Source of the DNA: a bacterium (Candidatus Gribaldobacteria) CG10_big_fil_rev_8_21_14_0_10_37_21
GTDB taxonomy: Bacteria > Patescibacteriota > Minisyncoccia > Minisyncoccales > CG1-02-41-26
Length of the DNA: 13,109 nt
Assembly: GCA_002773495.1 (NCBI GenBank)
Contig: PFAX01000011.1
Span: 1-13,109 of the forward strand
Direction of reading: 5' to 3'
The notes under the pieces are model-generated. The model was not told the origin of the DNA and did no database searches. It saw nothing but the letters and a program-made list of their open reading frames with translations. Below are positions 5,339 to 11,916 of the stretch, piece by piece. A program made the translations under genes and the position numbers. The number at the start of each line of letters is the position of its first letter. Position 1 is the stretch's first letter.

Positions 5339-6370
5339 TTAGGCCTTTTCAATTAAAATAAGTTTGAGTTTTTTTTCTTTGCCTTTGCGAAGAATTTTAA
5401 TGTTTAAGGTTTTGCCTATTTCGGTTTCTTGTAAAATGTCATTGACAGTTTTTTCAGGGGCTATTGTATGGCCTTCAATTTCTAAAATTATATCGGTTTC
5501 TTTAATACCCGCCTTGTGTGCTGGGCTATTGGGTATAACGGCCTGCCTGACATTTCTTTGGGTTATGTCGGGCTCGGCTATTACTAAAGCCCCGGTTGAA
5601 ACAGGCAAATTAAGCTCGTCTTTTATTTCAGGGGTAATTGACAAATATCTTACCCCTAAAAATGGTTTTCTAATGCGCCCATATTTTTTTAATTCTTCTA
5701 AATCCCTTTTAGCGTTGTTTATGGGTAAAGCAAAGCCAATATTTTCTGCGCCAAAGACCATCGCCGCATTAACGCCAATTACTCCCCCCCCCAAATCAAG
5801 CAAGGGTCCGCCGGAATTGCCCGGGTTAATGGCGGCATCTGTTTGAATCAGCCCCCTTAAACTTGTTTGGGCTTGACTTACTTCGCTTTGGGCCCTAATT
5901 TCACGAGATAAGCCCGAAATAACGCCAGTTGAAACCGTGTTTTGGAAAAGCCCTAAAGCATTGCCAATAGCCACGACTGTTTGGCCTAATTCCAACCTAG
6001 AAGAGTCGCCTAATTTAAGAAAAGCCAAGTTCTTTTTGTTAATTTTTAAAACAGCAATATCGTTTATTTCATCCCTGGCTATAATTTCGGGCTTGATTTT
6101 TTCGCCATTTTGTAAAACAACCGAATATCCCGCTTTTTCGTCTTCAACCACATGGCGATTGGTTAAAATTGTCCCTAATTTGTCAACAAAAAATCCAGTG
6201 CCACCCGTTAATTTCATTTTTTTGGGTTGCTTGAAATGTAAACTCTTAAACTTGCTTTTACTAGAGCTTAAAACTCCTAAGGGTTCGTCTAATTTCTGCG
6301 ACATGGTAATTGAAACAACCGCTGGCAAAGTTTTTTTAACGATTTTAACAATATTGTTTGATTCTTGCAT
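5339..6370 (-). CDS. HtrA/DegP-type serine protease with PDZ domain, no membrane anchor
   Basis: This is an S1C-family trypsin-fold protease that degrades misfolded proteins. The catalytic triad is visible: His73 in TNRHVVED, Asp104 in INDIAVLKI, and Ser186 in NPGNSGGPLLD. The PDZ domain spans about residues 240-343, including the SPAHKAGIKETDIILEIEG segment that is typical of PDZ in this family. At 343 residues with a single PDZ domain it is about the size of DegS-type members. It is odd that the protein starts almost directly at the protease domain, with no signal peptide or membrane helix. The reading frame upstream of the ATG has 17 codons without any ATG, GTG or TTG and then a stop at about 6422-6424, so the short N-terminus is real in this sequence. 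It may act in the cytoplasm or leave by another route. The gene converges on the tRNA unit and shares a terminator region with it. Confidence 0.9.
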   Translation of the reverse strand: MQESNNIVKIVKKTLPAVVSITMSQKLDEPLGVLSSSKSKFKSLHFKQPKKMKLTGGTGFFVDKLGTILTNRHVVEDEKAGYSVVLQNGEKIKPEIIARDEINDIAVLKINKKNLAFLKLGDSSRLELGQTVVAIGNALGLFQNTVSTGVISGLSREIRAQSEVSQAQTSLRGLIQTDAAINPGNSGGPLLDLGGGVIGVNAAMVFGAENIGFALPINNAKRDLEELKKYGRIRKPFLGVRYLSITPEIKDELNLPVSTGALVIAEPDITQRNVRQAVIPNSPAHKAGIKETDIILEIEGHTIAPEKTVNDILQETEIGKTLNIKILRKGKEKKLKLILIEKA

Positions 6371-6386
6371 ATGTTTAGTTGGTAGT

Positions 6387-6413
6387 AGCTGTTGACACCG
6401 AGTGTCAACAGCT
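6387..6413. promoter_or_regulatory. Perfect 12-bp palindrome in the htrA leader
   Basis: AGCTGTTGACAC (6387-6398) and GTGTCAACAGCT (6402-6413) are exact reverse complements around CGA. The right edge of the htrA coding start is only 16 bases away, and no Shine-Dalgarno lies between. It could be an operator for a heat-shock-type repressor, an mRNA hairpin, or a dispersed intergenic repeat. It does not match the classical CIRCE element. Confidence 0.55.
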
Positions 6414-6451
6414 TTATTAGGTTATTTGTTTGTTTTTTGTTATTTGTCGCC

Positions 6452-6480
6452 TTGTCATTCTGAGCGGAGCGAAGAATCTC
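6452..6480 (+). repeat. Dispersed intergenic repeat of the GTCATTCTGAGC type
   Basis: The segment TTGTCATTCTGAGC, followed by GGAGCGAAGAATCTC, matches a short repeat that I recall from intergenic DNA of many unrelated bacterial genomes. It lies in the htrA upstream region, inside the likely minus-strand leader. The match is from memory, not from a search. Confidence 0.5.
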
Positions 6481-6494
6481 TTTATTCTTTTTCT

Positions 6495-6503
6495 ATTGTA
6501 TCA
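6495..6503 (-). promoter_or_regulatory. Likely extended -10 promoter for htrA
   Basis: On the minus strand TGATACAAT (6503-6495) is an extended -10 element (TGn plus TACAAT). The -35 region is weak (a T-run near 6518-6523). Transcription would begin near 6488 and give htrA a leader of about 118 bases that includes the dispersed repeat and the 12-bp palindrome. Confidence 0.4.
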
Positions 6504-6514
6504 CAGATAACCAA

Positions 6515-6543
6515 TTGAAAAAAGTGGATAACTTTGCTATATT
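6515..6543 (+). promoter_or_regulatory. Sigma-70-type promoter for the tRNA-Arg(CCT) leader
   Basis: A -35 box TTGAAA (6515-6520) and a -10 box TATATT (6538-6543) are spaced by 17 bases. The expected start is near 6550, about 163 bases before the tRNA. It faces away from, and partly overlaps, the htrA promoter. Confidence 0.6.
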
Positions 6544-6549
6544 ATAAAT

Positions 6550-6712
6550 AAGTGGTAAGCTGGTAAGTAAAGAGCAGTTGGCGTAATGGCTACACCCTGA
6601 GTGTTTTTTAACGGAAAATCATTAGGTATAAACATTCGTATCCCGGGGTTTTCTTAACGGCAAATGAAACATTTGCCTGAAAACCCGCGAAACGCCAAGA
6701 CATTGGCGTTTC
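6550..6712 (+). other. Hairpin-rich leader of tRNA-Arg(CCT)
   Basis: No gene is supported here. A composite hairpin spans 6646-6686: GGGTTTTC pairs with GAAAACCC on the outside, and GGCAAATG (6659-6666) pairs with CATTTGCC (6670-6677) inside, around an AAA loop. A second, perfect 12-bp hairpin at 6687-6714 follows without a gap. TTAACGG occurs twice (6608-6614 and 6654-6660). The leader may be a processed precursor, a small RNA or an inserted repeat. I could not fold a second tRNA from it. Confidence 0.45.
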
Positions 6713-6714
6713 GC
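6687..6714. repeat. Perfect 12-bp hairpin running into the tRNA-Arg(CCT) 5' end
   Basis: GCGAAACGCCAA (6687-6698) and TTGGCGTTTCGC (6703-6714) are exact reverse complements around GACA. The last two bases of the 3' arm are the first two bases of the tRNA, so the hairpin competes with the acceptor stem and covers the RNase P cleavage site. Confidence 0.7.
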
Positions 6715-6785
6715 CCCCATAGCTCAATGGATCAGAGCAGACCCGTCCTAAGGGTAAGATATGGGTTCGACTCCTGTTGGGGGCA
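6713..6785 (+). tRNA. tRNA-Arg(CCT)
   Basis: The acceptor stem is GCCCCCA with TGGGGGC, the D-stem GCTC with GAGC, the anticodon stem GACCC with GGGTA (one G-A mismatch at 27:43), loop GTCCTAA with anticodon CCT (reads AGG), T-arm ATGGG, loop TTCGACT, CCTGT, and discriminator A. CCA is not encoded. A G at position 32 is unusual, since this is normally a pyrimidine. It lies 44 bases before the HTH-LAGLIDADG-like gene. Confidence 0.9.
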
Positions 6786-6794
6786 CATCGTATT

Positions 6795-6823
6795 TTGCAC
6801 ATTTCAATGTTCTAGGGTACAAT
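6795..6823 (+). promoter_or_regulatory. Promoter of the HTH-LAGLIDADG-like gene, likely leaderless
   Basis: A -35 box TTGCAC (6795-6800) and a -10 box TACAAT (6818-6823) are spaced by 17 bases. The predicted start, seven bases after the -10, is the ATG itself at 6830. There is no ribosome binding site, which suggests a leaderless message, as for pilM. Confidence 0.6.
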
Positions 6824-6829
6824 TAGATA

Positions 6830-7537
6830 ATGGACAGAAGAAAACTCAAAGAAAAGGCGATTGGACTACGGAAACAAGGCAAAACCTACTCTGAAATTAG
6901 GCAGGATTTGGGTGTTGCAATACCAAAAAGTACGCTTTCTAATTGGTGTAGTGGCGTTGAATTGCCTCCTTTATATCAAGAAAAGATTAAGAAAATTGTT
7001 TTAAAAAGCCAAGCAAAATCTCGTGCGATAGCCATGATAGTTAAAAAAGAAAAACGGCGAGAGTTTTTGAAGAATTTAATTGATAGTAATTTACATTTGG
7101 CGGATAGGTTAAAAGATAAGGATTTTTTAAAAGTTGTCTTAGCTGTTATCTATAGTTGCGAAGGCAGTAAATGGAAAAGTCATTCAGGATTACTTTTAGG
7201 CAATACTGATCCATCCCTATTGCGTTTTTATATGGAATCATTGAAAATTTGTTATCCAAATGTTATAAATAGTGAAACATTTCGTTGTAGGGTTTCGCAT
7301 AGGGCTGACCAAGACATTAAGGAATTAAATGTTTTTTGGTCAAAAGAACTAGGAGTCCCCTTGCATCATTTTTATAAGAGTAAGCCAGACCCCCGAACAA
7401 TTGGTAAACCAACAAAGAAAAAAGATTATAAGGGGGTTTGCGTGGTTACTTCTCGCGGTTCAGAGATACAATTAGAGTTAGAGACGATCGCAAAAATACT
7501 TTTTGCAGGTTTTAATGAAAATATTAGGGGCCGTTAG
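6830..7537 (+). CDS. HTH protein with LAGLIDADG-homing-endonuclease-like domain
   Basis: The 235-residue protein begins with a helix-turn-helix (about residues 17-42, TYSEIRQDLGVAIPKSTLSN), followed by a basic helical linker (about 50-95). The C-terminal part, about 100-225, has a single-motif LAGLIDADG-like pattern: a hydrophobic helix ending in CEGSK (110-114), LGNTDPSLLRFYMESL (123-138), and later FWSKELGVPLHHFYKS (169-184). This order of blocks (EGSK, NTDP, FWS-LGIP) is one I recall from a family annotated as LAGLIDADG-like or homing-endonuclease-like. Whether it cuts DNA or only regulates is unknown: the acidic catalytic position would be Glu111. The gene lies between two tRNA genes and its last three codons and stop (TAG, 7535-7537) lie inside tRNA-Ala. 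That context suits a mobile or target-linked gene. Confidence 0.65.
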   Translation: MDRRKLKEKAIGLRKQGKTYSEIRQDLGVAIPKSTLSNWCSGVELPPLYQEKIKKIVLKSQAKSRAIAMIVKKEKRREFLKNLIDSNLHLADRLKDKDFLKVVLAVIYSCEGSKWKSHSGLLLGNTDPSLLRFYMESLKICYPNVINSETFRCRVSHRADQDIKELNVFWSKELGVPLHHFYKSKPDPRTIGKPTKKKDYKGVCVVTSRGSEIQLELETIAKILFAGFNENIRGR

Positions 7538-7603
7538 CACAGTTGGTAGTGCGTCTAGATGGCATCTAGAAGGTCGCCGGTTCGAGCCCGGCACGGTCCA
7601 CCA
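7528..7603 (+). tRNA. tRNA-Ala(GGC) with encoded CCA
   Basis: The acceptor stem is GGGCCGT with ACGGTCC (one G-T pair), the D-stem GCAC with GTGC, the anticodon stem TCTAG with CTAGA around loop ATGGCAT (anticodon GGC, reads GCC), the T-stem GCCGG with CCGGC around TTCGAGC, and the discriminator A at 7600. CCA (7601-7603) is encoded, unlike in the other three tRNAs of the window. Its first ten bases overlap the end of the HTH-LAGLIDADG-like coding region. Confidence 0.95.
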
Positions 7604-7641
7604 AAGTTTATTTATCAAAGAATTAAAATAGGCAGTATTTT

Positions 7642-8481
7642 ATGAGCCAAGCAGTTTTTTCAACAAAAATCGCCTTGTTTAAGGGCAAAAAAATCCGAAA
7701 AACCATTTTTAACAATGAATGGTGTTTTTCGGTTATTGATATAATAGAGGCACTAACGGGGACAGAAAGACCAAGAAAATACTGGAGTGACCTAAAGCAA
7801 AAGCTCATCAAAGAGGGGTATCTTGAAGTGTCCGATAATATCGGACAGTTGAAAATGCAGGCACCGGACAAAAAAATGCGTGAAACTGATTGTGCAAATA
7901 CAGAAACAATTTTTAGAATAGTTCAATCAATACCTTCCTCAAGGGTCGAGCCCCTTAAGAGGTGGTTGGCAAGGGTTGGCTATGAGCGAATCCAAGAAAT
8001 AGAAAACCCGGAATTAGCAACGAAAAGGACTCGTTTGCTCTACAAACTAAAGGGATATTCTGATGACTGGATTGAAAAACGAATGCGGGGTATTGCTATC
8101 CGCGAGGAATTAACCGATGAATGGAAAAAGCGGGGCACCAAAGAACAACAGGATTATGAAATTTTAACCGCAGAAATCTCCAAAGCCACTTTTGGGGTAA
8201 CGCCAAGCGAGTATCAAAAATTAAAGGGCTTAAAACGGGAAAACTTAAGAGACCATATGGACGACTTTGAATTGATTTTTAGTATGCTTGGCGAACGCGC
8301 CACTACTGAAATCCATCGTAATGAAAACTCGCAAGGCATTCTGAAATTGAAAAGCGACGCTAAGTCCGGTGGCGATATTGCTGGCGGTGCGAGGAAAAAG
8401 TTGGAAAAACGGCTGAAAAGGTCGATTGTTTCTCCAAAAAATTATCTTAAAAAACCGCCAGACAAAAATTTGTTAGCTTAA
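7642..8481 (+). CDS. BRO family N-terminal domain protein (antirepressor-like)
   Basis: BRO-N domains bind DNA and are common in phage antirepressors and in baculovirus BRO proteins. In bacteria with small genomes they often occur as several chromosomal copies. Here the domain spans about residues 8-115: IALFKGKKIRKTIFNNEWCF, then VIDIIEALTG and the conserved YWSDLKQKL and QLKM. It is followed by the family signature FRIVQSIPSSRVEPLKRWLA and VGYERIQEIENPELA. The C-terminal half contains RENLRDHMDDFELIFSMLGE and a Lys-rich end. It is intact (279 residues). A second copy, broken by an amber codon, lies at 11017-11862. The target and trigger are unknown. Confidence 0.85.
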   Translation: MSQAVFSTKIALFKGKKIRKTIFNNEWCFSVIDIIEALTGTERPRKYWSDLKQKLIKEGYLEVSDNIGQLKMQAPDKKMRETDCANTETIFRIVQSIPSSRVEPLKRWLARVGYERIQEIENPELATKRTRLLYKLKGYSDDWIEKRMRGIAIREELTDEWKKRGTKEQQDYEILTAEISKATFGVTPSEYQKLKGLKRENLRDHMDDFELIFSMLGERATTEIHRNENSQGILKLKSDAKSGGDIAGGARKKLEKRLKRSIVSPKNYLKKPPDKNLLA

Positions 8482-8555
8482 AAAATCCTCAAAAAATCGC
8501 CAAAGCTTTTTAGGTAAGTGTTGATGATTTAATAAAACAATAGCAAGACAAAACT

Positions 8556-10187
8556 ATGAAAAAACTATCTTCCCTCATTACATTATCATTCATTGCATTT
8601 TTGGCGGTATTTTCCTTTGTTCCCAAATTAGTATTAGCAGACGGCATGGTGATCAGGCCCGACCCCTATTCGGACCGTTGGGATTATTCAGATGAAAGTA
8701 ATCAGCAGGCATTTATCAATTATGATAATGGCTTGCAAAAAATGATTATTAGTGTTGGGCTTGAAGGCGAAAATAGCGATGGCGTTGTTTGGCTTTTTCC
8801 CATTCCTTCTGATCCTAACAAAGTAGCAATTGATGTAGTTAAAAATTTGCCCCAATTAAGCGGAGAAGAAATTTCAAAGAAGGCAAAATCAAATTTGGAC
8901 GATACGACAAAATTTTTGCAAATGACCCAAATTTATACGATTCCTTTTGTGGTGTTGTTCGGCGGAGGTTATGTTGGCGCCCCTCACATGGAAGGTGTAG
9001 GCGCGCCGTTAGAAATGAAAGGGCGAGGCATTGAACAAGATGTGATTATTTATGAACATTTAGAGAAAGAGGGTATAACTTCAGAGATTATTACCGCTAA
9101 AACCGCAACTGGTCTTTATGATTATTTAAGAAATAAAGGGTTAAAAATTGAAAGCGGTTCTATTCCGGTTTTAGATAACTATATCGGCAAAGAATATTCT
9201 TTTGTCGTTTCATGGATAAGCTCTTCTGAAAATATTGTTTCTGCGCAAAGAGGCGTATTTGTAACATTTCCAACGAAAGATATTTATTTCCCAATGTTGC
9301 CAACAAGCGTTTATGGAAGCAAAATCGTTCCAGCGACAATTAGAGTGCTTGGTTATGTTTCGCCGAAAGTATTTCAGAGTATAAAAAGTTATACGAAAAC
9401 AGAATATTATATTGATAGTTATGCAAGTTTTGCCGATGACTTGAAAAATTTTTATAGCGGGCAAAGCCGAAATATCAAATATACCAAAATAGAAGTCAAC
9501 ATGCCCTCAAAATTTTTAACTGAAGATTTATGGATAAGCAATTTTTCCCCTTTAAAAACTTACTACTCAACTTTTGTTGCTAACCGCCCCGTAATTAGCG
9601 CGATACTTTTGTTAATAATAAGTTCGTTGATAGCAGGCATTTTAGCAGGTTTGGTTGTTTTCAGGGCGTTAAGGAAAAACATATTTAAACTGGGGCTTTT
9701 TGGGCTATCTAATTGTTTAGCAATTTTTGGTTTGTTGATAACAACTGCGCTTATTAGCACAAAAGAAAAAAATGAAAGCATTAAACCATTGCTTACCGAA
9801 ATAAAACAAAAGGGTTATTCTTGGAAAAGAAGAGTCGTTGTGGTTTTATTTTTCGCGGCTATTCCTTTTTTGCTGTTTGGTTTGCTTACATTGCCTTCGC
9901 TAATTAGCGAACTTAGTTATTCCAGCATGAAAATTTTCAGGGGTGATTTTCTTATACCAATTTTGATTATTTATGTTTTACCAATTACCGCCTTGATTGT
10001 CAGTTTCGTAATCAAAAGAATTAAAATTGAAGATAAAGATTTATTTGAGCAATTGAAATCAGCCAGTTATTCGTCTTGGTCATTTCAGCCAAAAGATAAA
10101 ATGAAATATGTTTTTGTTCCAATGTTTTCAGTTTTATTTTTGATTATTTCTTGGCTGTTAGTTAAATTGGTTGGATTTACAGTTTAA
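8556..10187 (+). CDS. DUF2330-like exported protein with five C-terminal membrane helices
   Basis: A signal peptide is clear (residues 1-28, ending VLA before DG). The next 310 residues form an extracytoplasmic domain that starts DGMVIRPDP and contains QQAFINYDNGLQKMIISVGL (about 49-68), a pattern that matches the start of DUF2330 proteins. Five hydrophobic segments follow at about 343-370, 378-401, 425-450, 463-486 and 517-543. The function of DUF2330 is not known, so this is a membrane-anchored outer-face domain of unknown role. Residues 300-340 link the domain to the membrane. The gene stands alone, 74 bases after the BRO-N gene and 111 bases before the next ATG. Confidence 0.6.
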   Translation: MKKLSSLITLSFIAFLAVFSFVPKLVLADGMVIRPDPYSDRWDYSDESNQQAFINYDNGLQKMIISVGLEGENSDGVVWLFPIPSDPNKVAIDVVKNLPQLSGEEISKKAKSNLDDTTKFLQMTQIYTIPFVVLFGGGYVGAPHMEGVGAPLEMKGRGIEQDVIIYEHLEKEGITSEIITAKTATGLYDYLRNKGLKIESGSIPVLDNYIGKEYSFVVSWISSSENIVSAQRGVFVTFPTKDIYFPMLPTSVYGSKIVPATIRVLGYVSPKVFQSIKSYTKTEYYIDSYASFADDLKNFYSGQSRNIKYTKIEVNMPSKFLTEDLWISNFSPLKTYYSTFVANRPVISAILLLIISSLIAGILAGLVVFRALRKNIFKLGLFGLSNCLAIFGLLITTALISTKEKNESIKPLLTEIKQKGYSWKRRVVVVLFFAAIPFLLFGLLTLPSLISELSYSSMKIFRGDFLIPILIIYVLPITALIVSFVIKRIKIEDKDLFEQLKSASYSSWSFQPKDKMKYVFVPMFSVLFLIISWLLVKLVGFTV

Positions 10188-10202
10188 AAATTTTATGTGG
10201 CA

Positions 10203-10219
10203 CGCCAGCTTCGCTGGCG
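10203..10219. repeat. Perfect 7-bp hairpin CGCCAGC/GCTGGCG
   Basis: CGCCAGC (10203-10209) and GCTGGCG (10213-10219) surround TTC. The GC-rich stem stands out in AT-rich spacer DNA and is similar in style to the other palindromes in this window. It lies between two genes and has no U-tract. Confidence 0.45.
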
Positions 10220-10298
10220 CAAAGAAATTACGACGGCGGAAGGCGAGGGCGGGCAAAAATTAAAGGTCGTATTATATAAATTAAATAATTATAAAATT

Positions 10299-10937
10299 AT
10301 GAAAAACAAAATTGTCATTATAATTATAATTATTGTAGCTGCGGTTATGGCTACGGCAGTTGGCTTTTACTTTACCCAAAAGAACAAATCATCGGCTAAT
10401 CCTGTTGGGAATACTACGCCAGCGGGTCAATTTGAAACGAATGATCAGACGAACTCTGAACAGCCACAAAATAAATTGATAACCGATGACTTTGAAATCA
10501 TCCTTCCCGAAGGTTGGCGGCAAACCGCGCCAGCAATAGGATCTTCGGCAATGGCCGTCAATGCCGATGAGCAACTCAACGACCCTGCGGCTCAAAAAAT
10601 TAATTTCAAAAGTTATTTCGCTATAAGCTATGATGTCTTGCAAGGAAAAAGTTTGAGCGAATATTTGCAGGGAGTTAAGGGCCAGTTGCAGCAAACAATT
10701 TCTGACGTTGTTTTCTCGCAAGAACACGAGACAACCATAAACGGCAAAGCGACTCGAGCACTTGAAGCGAGTTTTGCTCAGCAGGGGGTGAATTTTAAAA
10801 TTTTGATGGTGGCGGTTAAGGGCGCGGGCGATGATGTTTGGATAATATCTTTTAACACTCTTCAAAGCTCTTGGGCTCAGTATCAGGAAACATTTTCTAA
10901 TATAGCTAACAGTTTTAGCTTGAAATTGAAAAATTAG
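10299..10937 (+). CDS. Membrane-anchored PsbP/Mog1-like protein
   Basis: One membrane helix is present at about residues 4-26 of the product that starts at the ATG at 10299 (MKNKIVIIIIIIVAAVMATA), followed by a Ser/Asn/Thr-rich linker and a domain of about 145 residues. The domain reads ITDDFEIILPEGWRQ, then YAISYDVLQG-like and EHETTINGKATRALEASFAQ segments, and ends IANSFSLKL. This layout (the EGW turn, a central strand pair, and a final F-S-L strand) fits the PsbP/Mog1-type fold found in many exported small proteins. The binding partner is unknown. An in-frame GTG at 10197 would add 34 residues encoded by the palindromic spacer, so the ATG before the membrane helix is preferred. Confidence 0.65.
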   Translation: MKNKIVIIIIIIVAAVMATAVGFYFTQKNKSSANPVGNTTPAGQFETNDQTNSEQPQNKLITDDFEIILPEGWRQTAPAIGSSAMAVNADEQLNDPAAQKINFKSYFAISYDVLQGKSLSEYLQGVKGQLQQTISDVVFSQEHETTINGKATRALEASFAQQGVNFKILMVAVKGAGDDVWIISFNTLQSSWAQYQETFSNIANSFSLKLKN

Positions 10938-11016
10938 TTATTTTTAGTTGGTGCGTTAGTTTTATTTGGCAATCATTCGGGATTTTGTTCAAAATGAGTT
11001 TAATTTTTAACGCTTT

Positions 11017-11862
11017 ATGCAACAAGCAAATAAACACCTTACAATTTTTGCGGGGAAAAAGATTCGCCGGGTTTGGGACAGCGAAAAAGAGAAATGGTAT
11101 TTTTCCGTGGTGGATGTTGTGGCTGTTTTAACAGACTAGACAGAGCATAAAAAAGCCCAAAGTTATTGGACAACCCTGAAAAATCGCTTAAAAGAGGAGG
11201 GAAGCGAGGTCGTCATAAAATGTGACCAACTGAAAATGAGGGCTTCAGATGGTAAATATTATACGACCGATTCCGCTGACGTGGAAACATTGTTTCGTCT
11301 TATCCAATCAATCCCGTCCCCAAAAGCCGAGCCGTTTAAGCTTTGGTTAGCAAAAGTTGGCTATGAACGTCTTGAAGAGATAAACGACCCGGAAAAGGCG
11401 CTTAATCGTAGCCGAGATTACTGGCAAAAAATGGGCCGAAGCCAAAAGTGGATTCAGCAAAGAATGATGGGCCAGGAAATTAGAAATAAATTGACCAATT
11501 ACTGGAAAAACAGTGAAGTTAAAGAAAAAAACGAATACGCCATCCTGACAAACATTATTCATCAAGAATGGAGCGACTTTTCAATGAAAGAGCATAAAAA
11601 CCTGAAGCAATTAAAAACGCAAAACCTGAGAGACCATACGACAGACGCAGAACTGGTTTTTTCGGCGTTAGCTGAACTCTCAACCCGTCAAATTGCCGAA
11701 ACAATGCAAACAAAGGGCTTAGACGCAAACAAGATTCCAGCCCACAAGGGTGGCCGTGTCGCTAAGAGTGTGCGCTTGGAATTGGAAAGCAAAACAGGCA
11801 AACAGATAGTGAGCGGCACAAATTTTTTACAATCCCAAAAGTGCTCTCAATTAAAAAAATGA
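11017..11862 (+). pseudogene. BRO-N paralogue interrupted by an amber codon
   Basis: Read from the ATG at 11017, the frame encodes a BRO-N protein: LTIFAGKKIRRVWDSEKEKW, then FSVVDVVAVLTD, a TAG at 11137-11139 (codon 41), then TEHKKAQSYWTTLKNRLKEE and on without a break to 11860. The part after the stop contains the same signatures as the intact copy: SIPSPKAEPFKLWLA, VGYERLEEI, and QNLRDHTTDAELVFSALAEL. A Ser or similar residue is expected where the TAG stands. If translation restarts, an ATG at 11236 would give a truncated 208-residue product lacking the first part of the BRO-N domain. A sequencing error or rare read-through remains possible. Confidence 0.75.
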
Positions 11863-11916
11863 GCGTTGGCTTTTTCCAACAAACACCACCAAATTTAAAA
11901 AATTGTTGAATTATCT

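Noticed and set aside
5364..6395. Two plus-strand open frames opposite htrA
   Set aside because: They are shadows of the strongly supported minus-strand protease with an intact triad and PDZ domain.
6575..6645. A tRNA-like stretch (TTGGCGTAATGGCTACACC and ATTCGTATCCC) before tRNA-Arg(CCT)
   Set aside because: No acceptor or T-stem pairing could be found around it, so neither a tRNA nor an intron-split tRNA is supported.
6608..6894. Small open frames across the tRNA-Arg(CCT) leader on both strands
   Set aside because: They are translations of hairpins and the tRNA itself, with no independent coding signal.
10197..10298. Upstream GTG start for the PsbP/Mog1-like protein
   Set aside because: The extra 34 residues are encoded by a palindromic spacer and precede the membrane helix with a highly charged, unrelated stretch; the ATG at 10299 is a better start.
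11137..11139. Amber codon as a sign of a reassigned genetic code
   Set aside because: It is the only such case seen, and the HTH-LAGLIDADG-like gene and the P-loop gene use TAG as normal stops.
11865..11880. GTTGG/CCAAC hairpin as a terminator after the BRO-N pseudogene
   Set aside because: The stem is only 5 bp and the T-run lies in the loop instead of after the stem.
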